A stretch of DNA of 64,000 bases from Collimonas antrihumi (GTDB lineage Bacteria > Pseudomonadota > Gammaproteobacteria > Burkholderiales > Burkholderiaceae_D). The stretch spans positions 23,308 through 87,307 of the forward strand of contig NZ_JAGQED010000020.1 of the NCBI RefSeq assembly GCF_018304965.1, read 5' to 3'. A model generated the notes under the pieces. The model made no database searches. It saw only the letters and a program-made list of their open reading frames with translations, and was not told where the DNA came from. Below are positions 37,010-44,756 of this stretch, piece after piece. How positions within the stretch are numbered: position 1 is the first letter of the stretch; each line of letters opens with the position of its first letter. The position numbers were made by a program, and so were the translations under genes.

Positions 37010-38695
37010 TTAGCGCTCGGCTTGGTAAATATCGTAGTCTTTGGTTTCCTTGACAAACAGCATGCCGATGACAAAAGTGGCCGCCGCGATAATGATCGGA
37101 TACCACAGGCCATAGTAGATATCGCCCTTGAACGCCACCAGTGCGAAGGCGGTGGTTGGCAGCAAACCGCCGAACCAGCCGTTACCGATATGGTAAGGCA
37201 TGGACATCGAGGTATAGCGGATGCGGGTAGGGAACATTTCCACCAGCATCGCTGCGATCGGCCCGTAAACCATGGTCACGTAGATCACCAGGATGAACAG
37301 CAGCAACAGCACCATCGGCTTGTTCATCTGATCAGGGTCGGCTTTGCTTGGATAGCCTGCGCCTTTGATGTCGCCGGCCAGTTCTGCCGAGAATGCCTTG
37401 TCCTTGGCGGCAGCATCTTCTTTCGACAAGCCTTTGGCGTCATACGAAGTCAGGATCTTTTCGCCGATCTTGATGGTGGCAACCGAACCAGGAGCGCCGG
37501 CAACGTTCTCGTAGTTCACCGAAGCAGCCGACAGCTTGGCTTTGGCGATATCGCAAGACGATGTGAACTTCTTGGTGCCGGTAGGGTTGAACTGGAACTG
37601 GCAAGTGGCTGGATCGGCGGTGACGATCACAGGTGCACTCTTCAGCGCTGCTTCCAGAGCCGGATTGGCGTAGTGGGTCAGGCCCGCAAAGATCGGGAAG
37701 TAGGTCAGCGCTGCAATCAGGCAGCCAGCCATGATGATCGGCTTGCGGCCGATCTTGTCGGACAGTGTGCCGAAGATCACGAAGAATGGCGTGCCCAGCA
37801 ACAGAGAGAGCGCAATCAGGATGTTGGCGGTCGACAGGTCCACTTTCAGCGACTGGGTCAGGAAGAACAGGGCGTAGAACTGACCTGTGTACCAGACCAC
37901 GGCTTGGCCGGCGGTCAGGCCGATCAGCGCCAGGATCACCAGTTTCAGGTTTTTCCATTTGCCGAAAGCCTCTGTCAATGGTGCTTTGGAAGTCTTGCCT
38001 TCTGCCTTCATCTTGGCGAAAGCCGGCGACTCATTCATCGACAAGCGAATCCAGACCGAGACCGCCAGCAAGATAACCGAGACCAGGAAAGGAATGCGCC
38101 AGCCCCAGGCCGAAAACGCTTCTTCGCCGACGGCGCTACGTACGCCCAGGATTACCAGCAGCGACAGGAACAGGCCCAGCGTTGCGGTAGTTTGAATCCA
38201 GGATGTGAACGCGCCGCGTTTGTCGTCCGGCGCATGTTCGGCGACATAGGTAGCCGCACCGCCATACTCGCCGCCTAGTGCCAGGCCTTGCAGGATGCGC
38301 AAGGTAATCAGGATGATAGGAGCGGCAATGCCGATAGTGGCGTAATTCGGCAAGATGCCGACGATGAAGGTCGATGCACCCATGATCAGGATCGTCACCA
38401 GGAAGGTGAATTTACGGCCGATCATGTCGCCCAGGCGGCCAAACACCAGCGCGCCGAAAGGACGCACAATGAAGCCCGCGGCAAATGCCAGCAACGCGAA
38501 AATGAAGCCGGTATTAGGATCTGTGCCGGAGAAGAACTGCTTGGCGATGATTGCCGCCAGCGAGCCGTACAGGTAGAAGTCGTACCATTCGAATACGGTG
38601 CCCAGGGATGAGGCAAAAATGACTTTGCGCTCCTCCGGTGTAATGCCCCGTGAAGCAGGTTTAAGCCCACCTGCGGTAGGTTGTAATGTGGCCAT
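37010..38695 (-). CDS. MHS-type MFS transporter with a long periplasmic loop
   Basis: The protein has 561 residues, over 100 longer than typical MHS members. MHS hallmarks are KVIFASSLGTVFEWYDFYLY, GRLGDMIGRKFTF, RILQGLALGGEYGGAATYVAE and SDKIGRKPIIM. The extra length is a hydrophilic insert at about residues 343-458, between spans in the second half, with two Cys (ATCQFQF, SSCDIAK) that could form a disulfide outside the membrane. The last part (PIAAMLVEMFPTRIRYTSMS) is conventional. Similar inserts exist in other Burkholderiales MHS proteins to my knowledge. Substrate unknown, probably an organic acid or betaine. Confidence 0.88.
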   Translation of the reverse strand: MATLQPTAGGLKPASRGITPEERKVIFASSLGTVFEWYDFYLYGSLAAIIAKQFFSGTDPNTGFIFALLAFAAGFIVRPFGALVFGRLGDMIGRKFTFLVTILIMGASTFIVGILPNYATIGIAAPIILITLRILQGLALGGEYGGAATYVAEHAPDDKRGAFTSWIQTTATLGLFLSLLVILGVRSAVGEEAFSAWGWRIPFLVSVILLAVSVWIRLSMNESPAFAKMKAEGKTSKAPLTEAFGKWKNLKLVILALIGLTAGQAVVWYTGQFYALFFLTQSLKVDLSTANILIALSLLLGTPFFVIFGTLSDKIGRKPIIMAGCLIAALTYFPIFAGLTHYANPALEAALKSAPVIVTADPATCQFQFNPTGTKKFTSSCDIAKAKLSAASVNYENVAGAPGSVATIKIGEKILTSYDAKGLSKEDAAAKDKAFSAELAGDIKGAGYPSKADPDQMNKPMVLLLLFILVIYVTMVYGPIAAMLVEMFPTRIRYTSMSMPYHIGNGWFGGLLPTTAFALVAFKGDIYYGLWYPIIIAAATFVIGMLFVKETKDYDIYQAER

Positions 38696-38829
38696 GCCGG
38701 TCTCCTTGATTATTTATATTTGGTGCAGCTGATTTGGAGTGTGCGGGCTAAACCTTACGCGGGACTTGCTTGAAACTTACCAGAAACTTACATGAGATAC
38801 CGGCGATAACGCCAGCAGTTATTCCCTTC

Positions 38830-39225
38830 CTACCAAATTGTCTTAACATGAGCATAGGCTCTAATTTTTTCGTCCTTTGTCACCAATGGAGCCGCCAGTT
38901 TTCGTGCGGTCGCTACAATCATGCGGTCTGCGGGATCTTTATGAAATTCGCCGGGAAGTTCAACCGATTTGGTAGCTACTTCCACGTCCACCGGCACAAA
39001 GCGCACGGCATCGATCTGTGCGACTGTTGCAAGCCAACTGTCCACGTCCATTGATAGAAGCAATTTCTCACGCTGGACCAACATTGCGATTTCCCAGGCT
39101 GATATGGAGGATAAGATGATCTCGCCATCGGCTTGTTCTTGCTCAATTACGGCCTTTGCCCTTTTGCTGAGGGTCGGATCGCCGGTTACCCACCATACCA
39201 ACGTATGTGTGTCCAGAACGATCAC
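38830..39225 (-). CDS. PIN-domain toxin (VapC-like RNase)
   Basis: The protein has 131 residues from a GTG at 39225, chosen because GGGAGG lies eight bases upstream and the GTGA overlaps the antitoxin stop. IVLDTHTLVWWV has the first acidic residue (D) of the PIN site, SSISAWEIAML the second (E), and DPADRMIVATARKL plus LVTKDEKI the remaining Asp. The DTHTLVWW/WEIAML pattern is the common Phd-partnered PIN subgroup. Family members cleave tRNA or rRNA. No mobile element lies next to it. Confidence 0.9.
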   Translation of the reverse strand: MIVLDTHTLVWWVTGDPTLSKRAKAVIEQEQADGEIILSSISAWEIAMLVQREKLLLSMDVDSWLATVAQIDAVRFVPVDVEVATKSVELPGEFHKDPADRMIVATARKLAAPLVTKDEKIRAYAHVKTIW

Positions 39226-39458
39226 TGAGCTGCCTCCCAATCATTTTCTCCAATAGGATCAGTCGGGTTGTCGTAGCGCACGACAGAGCCGCGTAATACA
39301 TCGAGCGGCTCGCGGGTAGTGTTCCGGTAAGGGCGCACTTCCAGCGCAGGCTTACCGTGATCTGTCACGATGAGACTTTCACCTGACGCCTCAATTTGGC
39401 GAAAAAATTCAAGTGCCCGCGATTTGAATTCGGATTTTGATACTTGATTGGTATTCAT
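39222..39458 (-). CDS. Phd/YefM family antitoxin
   Basis: The protein has 78 residues. N-terminal VSKSEFKSRALEFFRQIEASGESLIVTDHGKPALEVRPY is the Phd/YefM DNA-binding fold, and the acidic C-terminal tail (RYDNPTDPIGENDWEAAQ) would bind the toxin. The stop overlaps the toxin GTG by four bases. Two CYATAGTCA direct repeats at about 39465-39486 lie just upstream of the start and could be its autoregulatory operator. Confidence 0.88.
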   Translation of the reverse strand: MNTNQVSKSEFKSRALEFFRQIEASGESLIVTDHGKPALEVRPYRNTTREPLDVLRGSVVRYDNPTDPIGENDWEAAQ

Positions 39459-39609
39459 GATATGTCCATAGTCATGTGTCTATAGTCAGAATAATGGTGC
39501 AATATGACTAGAGATTCAAGTCATTTTTAGCCTTTTAGGGGAAATCTGCGAACCGAAGTTTTGTGTTTCTCGATACTATCGTCAAAAATCTTTTTAAATA
39601 AAGGCTCTC

Positions 39610-40356
39610 ATGAACGCGATTTCCTCTGACATCGACGCATATTTCAATTCACCTGTTGTGGCGGCATTGCGAGCCGATCTGGCGTTGGCTCTGCGTGCTG
39701 CAGCGCATCACGGACTAGGGGAGGGAGTTTGCAATCATTTCAGCGTGGCATTGCCGGATCGCAGCGATCTGTTCCTCCTCAATCCTCGCGGCCTGATGTG
39801 GAGCGAGATACAAGCCGGCGATATCGTGATGATTGACGCGGCCGGCCGCAAACTAGCTGGCCGGCACGAAGTTGAACCCACTGCAATGTTCATTCATGCA
39901 GCGATTCATCGCATCGCCCGCAAAAACTGCGTGCTTCACACCCATATGCCTTATGCGACGGCTCTGACGCTGACAGAGGCTCGCGGCCTGGACACGACGT
40001 TGTCGCAGAATGCAATGCGTTATCACGGCAGGATCGCCGTCGATGACCAGTACAATGGACTGGCGCTGGATGGCACCGAAGGCGAGCGTATCGCCAATGC
40101 AATGTCAGGCGCCGACATCGTTTTTCTTGGCAATCATGGCGTGGTGGTCTGCGGCGAGCGGATCGACTACGCTTACGACGATTTGTATTATCTGGAGCGA
40201 GCTTGCACCGCGCAAGTCCTGGCTAGCTCTACTGGCCGTGCCTTACGGCCGGTGCGGGCGGAATTGGCAGAACGCGTTGCGCAACAATTGCAGGGTGAAC
40301 GCTTGCAGTCGGTGCTTTTTTTCGAAGCCTTGCGCCGGATATTGAACCCGGATTGA
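39610..40356 (+). CDS. Class II aldolase/adducin family protein
   Basis: The protein has 248 residues. The class II aldolase fold shows LALALRAAAHHGLGEGVCNHFSVALP, LLNPRGLMWSEIQAGDIVMID, VEPTAMFIHAAIH, the zinc pair in VLHTHMPYATAL, and a third His in FLGNHGVVVCG. Members are sugar-phosphate aldolases, epimerases or decarboxylases; the substrate is not evident. A related group without known function is frequent in proteobacteria. Transcribed alone. Confidence 0.88.
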   Translation: MNAISSDIDAYFNSPVVAALRADLALALRAAAHHGLGEGVCNHFSVALPDRSDLFLLNPRGLMWSEIQAGDIVMIDAAGRKLAGRHEVEPTAMFIHAAIHRIARKNCVLHTHMPYATALTLTEARGLDTTLSQNAMRYHGRIAVDDQYNGLALDGTEGERIANAMSGADIVFLGNHGVVVCGERIDYAYDDLYYLERACTAQVLASSTGRALRPVRAELAERVAQQLQGERLQSVLFFEALRRILNPD

Positions 40357-40441
40357 ATGCGCACCATGAGAGCTGCCGACACTTTACCCCCTGTCATTAC
40401 TGACAGCTGTGCCGATCTCATGGGGAAGCTACAATAAGCCG

Positions 40442-40505
40442 TCTTCTACAACTCTCCCCGAGTTTGGACCCTGCCCGTGACCGCAAGGTATCACGGGCTT
40501 TTTTT
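40442..40505 (+). ncRNA. Candidate C-rich small RNA, family member S4 (diverged)
   Basis: CTCTCCCCGAGTTTGGA (around 40452-40468) is followed by GCCCGTGA, loop CCGCAAGGTA and TCACGGGC (40473-40498) with a T-run. TACAAT at 40430-40435 could be the -10. It shares TTTGGA, CCGCAAGGT and the closing hairpin with the copies at 44191, 44757 and 47252. Confidence 0.45.
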
Positions 40506-40734
40506 GCCTGTTCGCCATAGACAAAAACCGGCGACAAGAATGACGACAGGCACGACGATTCTCATGCGTAAGTCATACCGCTGTCATGTTAACCCGGTAA
40601 GATTCGACATGTTGATCTAGTGCTCACTCATAAAGACCAACTCAATCGGGCAGGGGCTTTTCGAAGGGTGTTTTGCCATCAGCAGGTTGGCCGGTAGCCT
40701 CGATCACCGGCACCAGTTTCGTTGTATTCTGTTG

Positions 40735-40774
40735 TACTCCAATCAACCCGCTGCCGTAGGTGCGCGGGTTTTTT
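40735..40774 (+). terminator. Terminator-like hairpin, possible remnant of the C-rich RNA family (S5)
   Basis: CTCCAATC precedes AACCCGC (40745-40751), loop with CCGTAGGT, and GCGGGTT (40764-40770) plus T-run. It resembles the 3' half of the S1-S4 units but lacks their first hairpin. Confidence 0.4.
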
Positions 40775-40825
40775 ATTTCCCGTTCCGGCCACTTCAGTGT
40801 CATCGCTGATCGTTATAATGTTTTG

Positions 40826-40893
40826 CCATCCATCCATCCATCCATCCATCCATCCATCCATCCATCCATCCATCCATCCATCCATCCATCCAT
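40826..40893. repeat. Tetranucleotide array, 17 perfect CCAT units
   Basis: The 68-bp array begins seven bases after TATAAT (40814-40819) and ends 36 bases before the ATG of the phosphopantetheinyl transferase gene. Units are perfect throughout. Perfect tetranucleotide arrays of this length are prone to slippage and underlie phase variation in several pathogens; here no effect has been shown. Confidence 0.95.
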
Positions 40894-40929
40894 GCAAAGC
40901 AAAATTCAAAACTGTTCAGCCGAAAGCAC

Positions 40930-41631
40930 ATGCCAATTCCAGCAGATGACATGACCGGGATTATTTTGCCGGAAATACCGGGGTCTCTCCGCCAGGCCCG
41001 CTTGCTTTATTCGGTCGACGCCGCACAACTGGCTGGCCTGGAAGCCGGCGGCATCGTGTTACCCGAGAGCCTGGCAAATGCGATGTTAAAACGGCAAGTG
41101 GAGTTCGCAGCAGGCAGGTTTTGCGCCCGCGAAGCGCTGCAACAGCTGGGCTGCGAAAGCCGGGCGACGCTCGCCATCGGCCAGGATCGGGTACCGCTGT
41201 GGCCGGCGGGGTATCTGGGTTCGATCAGCCATGGCGACGGTTTGGCGATTGCCGTTGTGACCACCACCAAGGCATGGCGCGGAGTGGGAATCGATATTGA
41301 ACGAATCCTCACCATTGAAGCGGCAGAACCGCTGGTTGAACACTTGATGACGGCGGCGGAGCTGGCCATCGGCAATGCTGCCGGCCTGTCCCTTGCACAT
41401 TGGCTAAGCCTGGTTTTCTCGGCCAAGGAAAGCTTGTTCAAGGCGCTTTATCCTTTGGTTGGACGCTATTTCGATTTCCTCGATGCCGAGGTGTGCGAGC
41501 TGCAAAAACAGCAATCCTGCATCACGCTGAGGCTGGTGACAACATTGTCGCCATCATGCGTGAAAGGCAGCCTGTATTGCGTCCGATATAGTTGTTTCTC
41601 CAATAATGTCGCGACGCTATGCCTGCTTTGA
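40930..41631 (+). CDS. 4'-phosphopantetheinyl transferase (EntD/Sfp type)
   Basis: The protein has 233 residues from ATG 40930; MTGIILPEI at 40951 is an alternative, and neither has a strong ribosome site. EntD-like motifs: [40 protein letters not shown] (Mg-binding Asp and Glu) and [16 protein letters not shown]. It transfers phosphopantetheine from CoA to carrier proteins of peptide or polyketide synthesis. No such synthase is in the window, so it acts in trans. The upstream CCAT array may modulate its expression. Confidence 0.88.
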   Translation: MPIPADDMTGIILPEIPGSLRQARLLYSVDAAQLAGLEAGGIVLPESLANAMLKRQVEFAAGRFCAREALQQLGCESRATLAIGQDRVPLWPAGYLGSISHGDGLAIAVVTTTKAWRGVGIDIERILTIEAAEPLVEHLMTAAELAIGNAAGLSLAHWLSLVFSAKESLFKALYPLVGRYFDFLDAEVCELQKQQSCITLRLVTTLSPSCVKGSLYCVRYSCFSNNVATLCLL

Positions 41632-41685
41632 TGACTGGAAATTTGCGGCACGGCATCTATAATAAAAAGTCTCCTGGAGGCTTAT

Positions 41686-41934
41686 ATGAAGGCTGCGAAG
41701 ATCATCGAGATGTGGAGCAGGGCTAGTCGTCAGATACCGCACACCAGCGACGACGATATCGTGCAAATGTTTGCCAACGAAATTGCAAAATTGTCATACA
41801 AGCTCACTGACGAAGAGCTATATCGGCTGATTGCGGTGGGGGCGTTGGTTTATCAGCGTGGTTTCAGGGAATTCGACGGGACCATCATGGCTGATCTGTT
41901 GATCAGAACCTTGCGCGAAGGTGGCCGGGCGTAG
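41686..41934 (+). CDS. Small protein of unknown function
   Basis: The protein has 82 residues; CTGGAGG lies six bases before the ATG and TATAAT at 41658-41663 may be the promoter -10. All-helical, soluble composition (KAAKIIEMWSRASRQIP, LTDEELYRLIAVGALVYQRG). No family recognised. Converges on the gene at 42046. Confidence 0.6.
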   Translation: MKAAKIIEMWSRASRQIPHTSDDDIVQMFANEIAKLSYKLTDEELYRLIAVGALVYQRGFREFDGTIMADLLIRTLREGGRA

Positions 41935-41988
41935 AGCCGGTTCTGCAGCAATACAATCCTGCAACAATAAAATCCTCTTCCCTCGAAT

Positions 41989-42018
41989 AAAAAAACCTGC
42001 GTCCTTACGGGTCGCAGG
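41989..42018 (-). terminator. Intrinsic terminator for the gene at 42046
   Basis: CCTGCG (41996-42001) and CGCAGG (42013-42018) form the stem; the A-run at 41989-41995 gives a U-tract on the minus strand. Confidence 0.8.
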
Positions 42019-42045
42019 CTTGCATGTCGGTGGTCGAAACGTTGA

Positions 42046-42267
42046 TTAAATCCGGTAGATTTTCTCGCCAGTCTGAACAATCACAAACTTCCCTTCCGAA
42101 TACGGAGTCAGCGCACGGCCATCCGCCAACTGATAGGTTTTCGATACTGGCAGACTACTGACTACGCCATTTGCAGTGGCTCTTTCAATCGTGTTTTCAT
42201 AGCATTCAACATGATAGGCGTCCCCGGTTTCTTTGCCTTTGGCGTCGAATTTTTCTATTAAATCCAT
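42046..42267 (-). CDS. Small protein of unknown function
   Basis: The protein has 73 residues; CAAGGAGACATTT precedes the ATG, a strong ribosome site. The sequence (DAYHVECYENTIERATANGV, YQLADGRALTPYSEGKFVIV) looks like a small all-beta fold. No family recognised; no signal peptide. The frame extends upstream without support. Confidence 0.6.
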   Translation of the reverse strand: MDLIEKFDAKGKETGDAYHVECYENTIERATANGVVSSLPVSKTYQLADGRALTPYSEGKFVIVQTGEKIYRI

Positions 42268-42479
42268 AAATGTCTCCTTGTGCATGAGGTTGGAATACCT
42301 GCGGTTACGATACCAGATTTTATTTCGTAGTTGTAGTAAATGGCGGTAATCAATGGCCATGATCGATGGTGATAGTCGACGCGCGGACATCGCGGTGCAA
42401 GTCCGGTGCCTTGCTGCTATCCATTGCGGCGCGTACCATGAGGGTCGCAGCACGGCAAATACTTACAGAGGAAGCAGTA

Positions 42480-42842
42480 ATGAACGACAGTTTGACTAGA
42501 GATGAATACGACGCGCTGGGCCAGATCGGCAAGGGTGCGCACGGCAGGGTGACTGCTTGCGTGGCAAGGAATACCAAGCGCCTGGCCGGACTGAAGTACA
42601 TTGCGTATGAAAAAAACGGTGGCCTGTCCTTGACCGAAAAAGGTCAGCAGACCTTGTTCATCAGGAATTGTATAGATGGTTTGCGCGCCGTGGCGAACGA
42701 TCCTGGCGCCAAGCTCGCGGCCGACGTTGCGATGTTCCTGGGGAAAAAGGGACATGTCATCGCCAGGCCTGCCGGCGACGGTTACGACATTACCGAAAAA
42801 GGGCGTGAATCCCTGGCGGATATTGACTCTTCGGCGGCCTGA
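42480..42842 (+). CDS. Small protein of unknown function
   Basis: The protein has 120 residues from ATG 42480, chosen for AGAGGAAGC upstream. Two similar short segments (GGLSLTEKGQQTLFIRNCID and GYDITEKGRESLADID) each contain LTEKG/ITEKG phrases like the end of winged-helix DNA-binding domains, suggesting a small duplicated winged-helix-like protein; this is weak. Divergent from the gene at 42046. Confidence 0.55.
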   Translation: MNDSLTRDEYDALGQIGKGAHGRVTACVARNTKRLAGLKYIAYEKNGGLSLTEKGQQTLFIRNCIDGLRAVANDPGAKLAADVAMFLGKKGHVIARPAGDGYDITEKGRESLADIDSSAA

Positions 42843-42959
42843 GTAGCGCTGGAGCTGACGCTGGCATTTACCCTGCCTGCAAGTGCGACCCGAAGTACTA
42901 ACCTTGTGCGTTCGGTAAAAAACTATATAAATCAAATACTTGATTGAAATTAGTGATGG

Positions 42960-42994
42960 TTATCCACAGGACTGTCCACAATTTCTGTGGGTAA
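42960..42994. promoter_or_regulatory. Cluster of DnaA-box-like 9-mers
   Basis: TTATCCACA (42960-42968, consensus), TGTCCACAA-like (42973-42981) and TGTGGGTAA (42986-42994, inverse of TTACCCACA) lie within 35 bases beside an AT-rich stretch (42917-42955), in the gap upstream of the oxidoreductase gene. Confidence 0.35.
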
Positions 42995-43070
42995 CTTTCA
43001 ATCATCATTTGCTTTGCCTGAATCCACCCGAATCTACCCGCATCTATCTCATTAATGCAGAAGGAGAACC

Positions 43071-44111
43071 ATGTCCACCTTGAAAGTAGGCCTGTTAGGC
43101 TACGGTTTTGCCGGCGCCACTTTTCATGCGCCGCTTATCGGATACTCGGGGCGTACCGAGGTAAGCGCAATTGCCAGCAGTCAAGCCGAGGCTGCCGCCA
43201 AAGCGTGGCCACAGGCGCGCATCGTTGCCGATATCGATGGCTTGCTGGCGGATTCGGCGATCGAATGCATCGTGATCGCAACACCCAATGACACGCATTT
43301 TGAATTCGCCCGTCGGGTGTTGGCCGCCGGCAAGCATGTGGTGGTCGATAAGCCGGTCACGCTGAACGCAGGCGGGGCGCGCACCTTGGCGCGTATGGCG
43401 GCGGATAGCAAGCTGTTGCTGGCGCCGTTTCATAATCGTCGATGGGATGGCGATTTCCGTACCCTGCAAGCGCTGGTCGCCAGTGGCCGTCTTGGCCAAA
43501 TCACGCATTTTGAATCGCATTTCGACCGTTTTCGGCCCCAGGTGCGGCAGCGCTGGCGCGAGAATGCGTTAACCGGCGGCGGTTTGCTGTATGACCTTGG
43601 GCCGCACTTGATCGATCAGGCATTGACATTATTCGGCGCTCCACAAAGCGTCAATGCGACCATCGGCACCTATCGCGAGCATGCTCAAGCCGACGACTAT
43701 GTCCACTTGCAGCTGGGCTATCCGGATAAACAGGTGGTATTGCATGCCAGCGCCCTGAGCGCATTGGAGGCGCCGCGCTTTGTGGTGCATGGCCGCCGCG
43801 GCAGTTATCTGAAATCCGGGCTCGACAGCCAGGAAGATCAGCTCAAGGCTGGTGTGCGTCCCGGACAGCCGGGCTGGGCCAAGAATCCGCCCGGCCTGAT
43901 CAGGGAAGTCGCAGACGAGCTTGACCTGCGCGGTGAATTGGCTACGCTGGATGGTGCTTACGAGGAGTTTTATCGTGCGCTGGCAGCCTCGATTCAGGAT
44001 GGCGCGCCATTTCCGGTTGCGGCCGATGCTGCCGTCCGCGTCGCGGAAATTCTCGAACTGGCGCGCCGCAGCGCTGAAGAGGGCCGGCGGCTACCCTATG
44101 CCGCAACATAA
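43071..44111 (+). CDS. Gfo/Idh/MocA family NAD(P)-dependent oxidoreductase
   Basis: The protein has 346 residues, with AGGAGAACC before the ATG. Rossmann motif GLLGYGFAGATFHAPLI at the N-terminus, IATPNDTHFEFARRVLAAGKHVVVDKPVTLN (read in two parts around the EKP-equivalent DKP), and a C-terminal alpha/beta domain with GGGLLYDLGPHLIDQAL. This is the E. coli YdgJ/YhhX-like subgroup. Members oxidise or reduce sugars, inositols or derivatives. Stands alone between gene-poor regions. Confidence 0.9.
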   Translation: MSTLKVGLLGYGFAGATFHAPLIGYSGRTEVSAIASSQAEAAAKAWPQARIVADIDGLLADSAIECIVIATPNDTHFEFARRVLAAGKHVVVDKPVTLNAGGARTLARMAADSKLLLAPFHNRRWDGDFRTLQALVASGRLGQITHFESHFDRFRPQVRQRWRENALTGGGLLYDLGPHLIDQALTLFGAPQSVNATIGTYREHAQADDYVHLQLGYPDKQVVLHASALSALEAPRFVVHGRRGSYLKSGLDSQEDQLKAGVRPGQPGWAKNPPGLIREVADELDLRGELATLDGAYEEFYRALAASIQDGAPFPVAADAAVRVAEILELARRSAEEGRRLPYAAT

Positions 44112-44157
44112 TGGTAACGCTATCATCACTATGAATAACTGATATGCGCTAAATAAA

Positions 44158-44187
44158 TTGGCGGTGCCGGGAGCGGGTCTATATAGT
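44158..44187 (+). promoter_or_regulatory. Promoter of sRNA-like unit S1
   Basis: TTGGCG (44158-44163), 18-base spacer, TATAGT (44182-44187). Confidence 0.5.
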
Positions 44188-44190
44188 TGC

Positions 44191-44262
44191 ACCTGTCTCC
44201 TCCAACACCTCACAAGGTTTGGATTCAAGCCCGCACCGAAAGGTCTAGCGGGCTTTTTTTTA
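44191..44262 (+). ncRNA. Candidate C-rich small RNA, family member S1
   Basis: The unit reads CTGTCTCCTCCAACACC, a weak hairpin closed by GGTTTGGA, then AGCCCGC (44228-44234), an ACC-GAAA-GGT inner stem and GCGGGCT (44248-44254) with nine T. About 72 nt. The 5' CTCCTCC is complementary to Shine-Dalgarno sequences. Nearly identical to S3 at 47252 and related to S2 at 44757. No gene ends nearby on this strand closely enough to require a terminator other than the oxidoreductase, 80 bases upstream. Confidence 0.55.
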
Positions 44263-44297
44263 CCTGCCTGGTTTGTGGAAAATAGGCAGTCTTTGTC

Positions 44298-44474
44298 TAA
44301 TGCCGTTAAGTTAAGGTTACCGGTTATAGCGCTTGGCACGTCATTCCCGCGAACGCGGGAATCCATTTTAATCACCATACTGTGCAACATGGATCCCCGC
44401 GTTCGCGGGGATGACGGAGTGACCGCATTGGTCCATCTAAAGAATACCGTTCGTGGCTTAACTTAACGGCATTA
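44298..44474. mobile_element. MITE, 177 bp, copy 1
   Basis: Perfect 18-bp terminal inverted repeats (TAATGCCGTTAAGTTAAG at each end, inverted) bound the element. CAGTCTTTGTC is present directly on both sides (44287-44297 and 44475-44485), an 11-bp target-site duplication. The interior carries two arms, each palindromic (CCCGCGAACGCGGG and CCCCGCGTTCGCGGGG), which also pair with each other. It has no coding capacity. Copy 2 at 52948 differs at one base. Confidence 0.9.
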
Positions 44475-44492
44475 CAGTCTTTGTCACTTTTC

Positions 44493-44521
44493 TTGCATTA
44501 ACAACAAAATCTGTGTATAAT
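44493..44521 (+). promoter_or_regulatory. Near-consensus sigma-70 promoter
   Basis: TTGCAT (44493-44498), exactly 17 bases, TATAAT (44516-44521). Drives the RNA candidate that starts near 44528. Confidence 0.75.
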
Positions 44522-44527
44522 TCGAAA

Positions 44528-44699
44528 ATCGCCTGTCACGCACAACGTCTTAAAACGTGAATTTTGCTTGATTCGGGCCAATACAAGAGTAGATTCGTTA
44601 CACGTCGGGGCCACTTTCCAGATAGGACTGGGTTTCGGGAATCTTCTCCTGTATTGAAGAATTAAAAAAACCTGCTTGCCTCACGGCCGCAGGTTTTTT
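44528..44699 (+). ncRNA. Candidate structured small RNA, about 170 nt
   Basis: Between the promoter at 44493 and the terminator at 44664 there is no start codon with a useful frame, but there is a long stem: CAATACA/GAG/AGATTC (44579-44596) pairs with GAATCT/CTC/TGTATTG (44639-44656), interrupted by two single mismatches. The apical part (TCGGGGCCACTTTCCAGAT then AGGACTGGG) can form a smaller stem. A shorter CACG...CGTG stem lies near the 5' end. I do not recognise the family; the layout does not fit 6S RNA. Confidence 0.6.
44664..44699 (+). terminator. Terminator of the 44528 RNA
   Basis: AAAAAAACCTGC (44664-44675) pairs with GCAGGTTTTTT (44689-44699); the loop contains GCC/GGC. Confidence 0.85.
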
Positions 44700-44725
44700 G
44701 CATTTGATACCGTATTTTTACTATA

Positions 44726-44754
44726 TTGCAGTGCCGCATATTTCGTCTTATAGT
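44726..44754 (+). promoter_or_regulatory. Promoter of sRNA-like unit S2
   Basis: TTGCAG (44726-44731), 17-base spacer, TATAGT (44749-44754). Confidence 0.6.
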
Positions 44755-44756
44755 TG

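Larger units (their letters stand above)
40357..40929. other. Gene-free region with small-RNA-like hairpins and a tetranucleotide repeat
   Basis: This 573-base stretch has no convincing gene. It holds two terminator-like C-rich units (40442-40505, 40735-40774) of the family described under the ncRNA entries, a TATAAT at 40814-40819 and the CCAT array at 40826. The apparent frames across the array encode only His-Pro-Ser-Ile repeats. Confidence 0.6.

Noticed and set aside
38830..39458. Toxin-antitoxin pair as part of a genomic island
   Set aside because: No integrase, tRNA or direct-repeat boundary is visible around it; it is recorded simply as a stand-alone module.
40722..40949. Possible protein with His-Pro-Ser-Ile repeats
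   Set aside because: It is produced only by reading through the CCAT array, on both strands and in all frames; no ribosome site or flanking domain supports it.
42917..42994. Chromosome replication origin
   Set aside because: Only three DnaA-like boxes are present and none of dnaA, dnaN, rnpA or parAB lies nearby.
44528..44699. 6S RNA
   Set aside because: The 5' end does not pair with the 3' end and there is no central bubble between long closing stems, so the 6S layout is not met.
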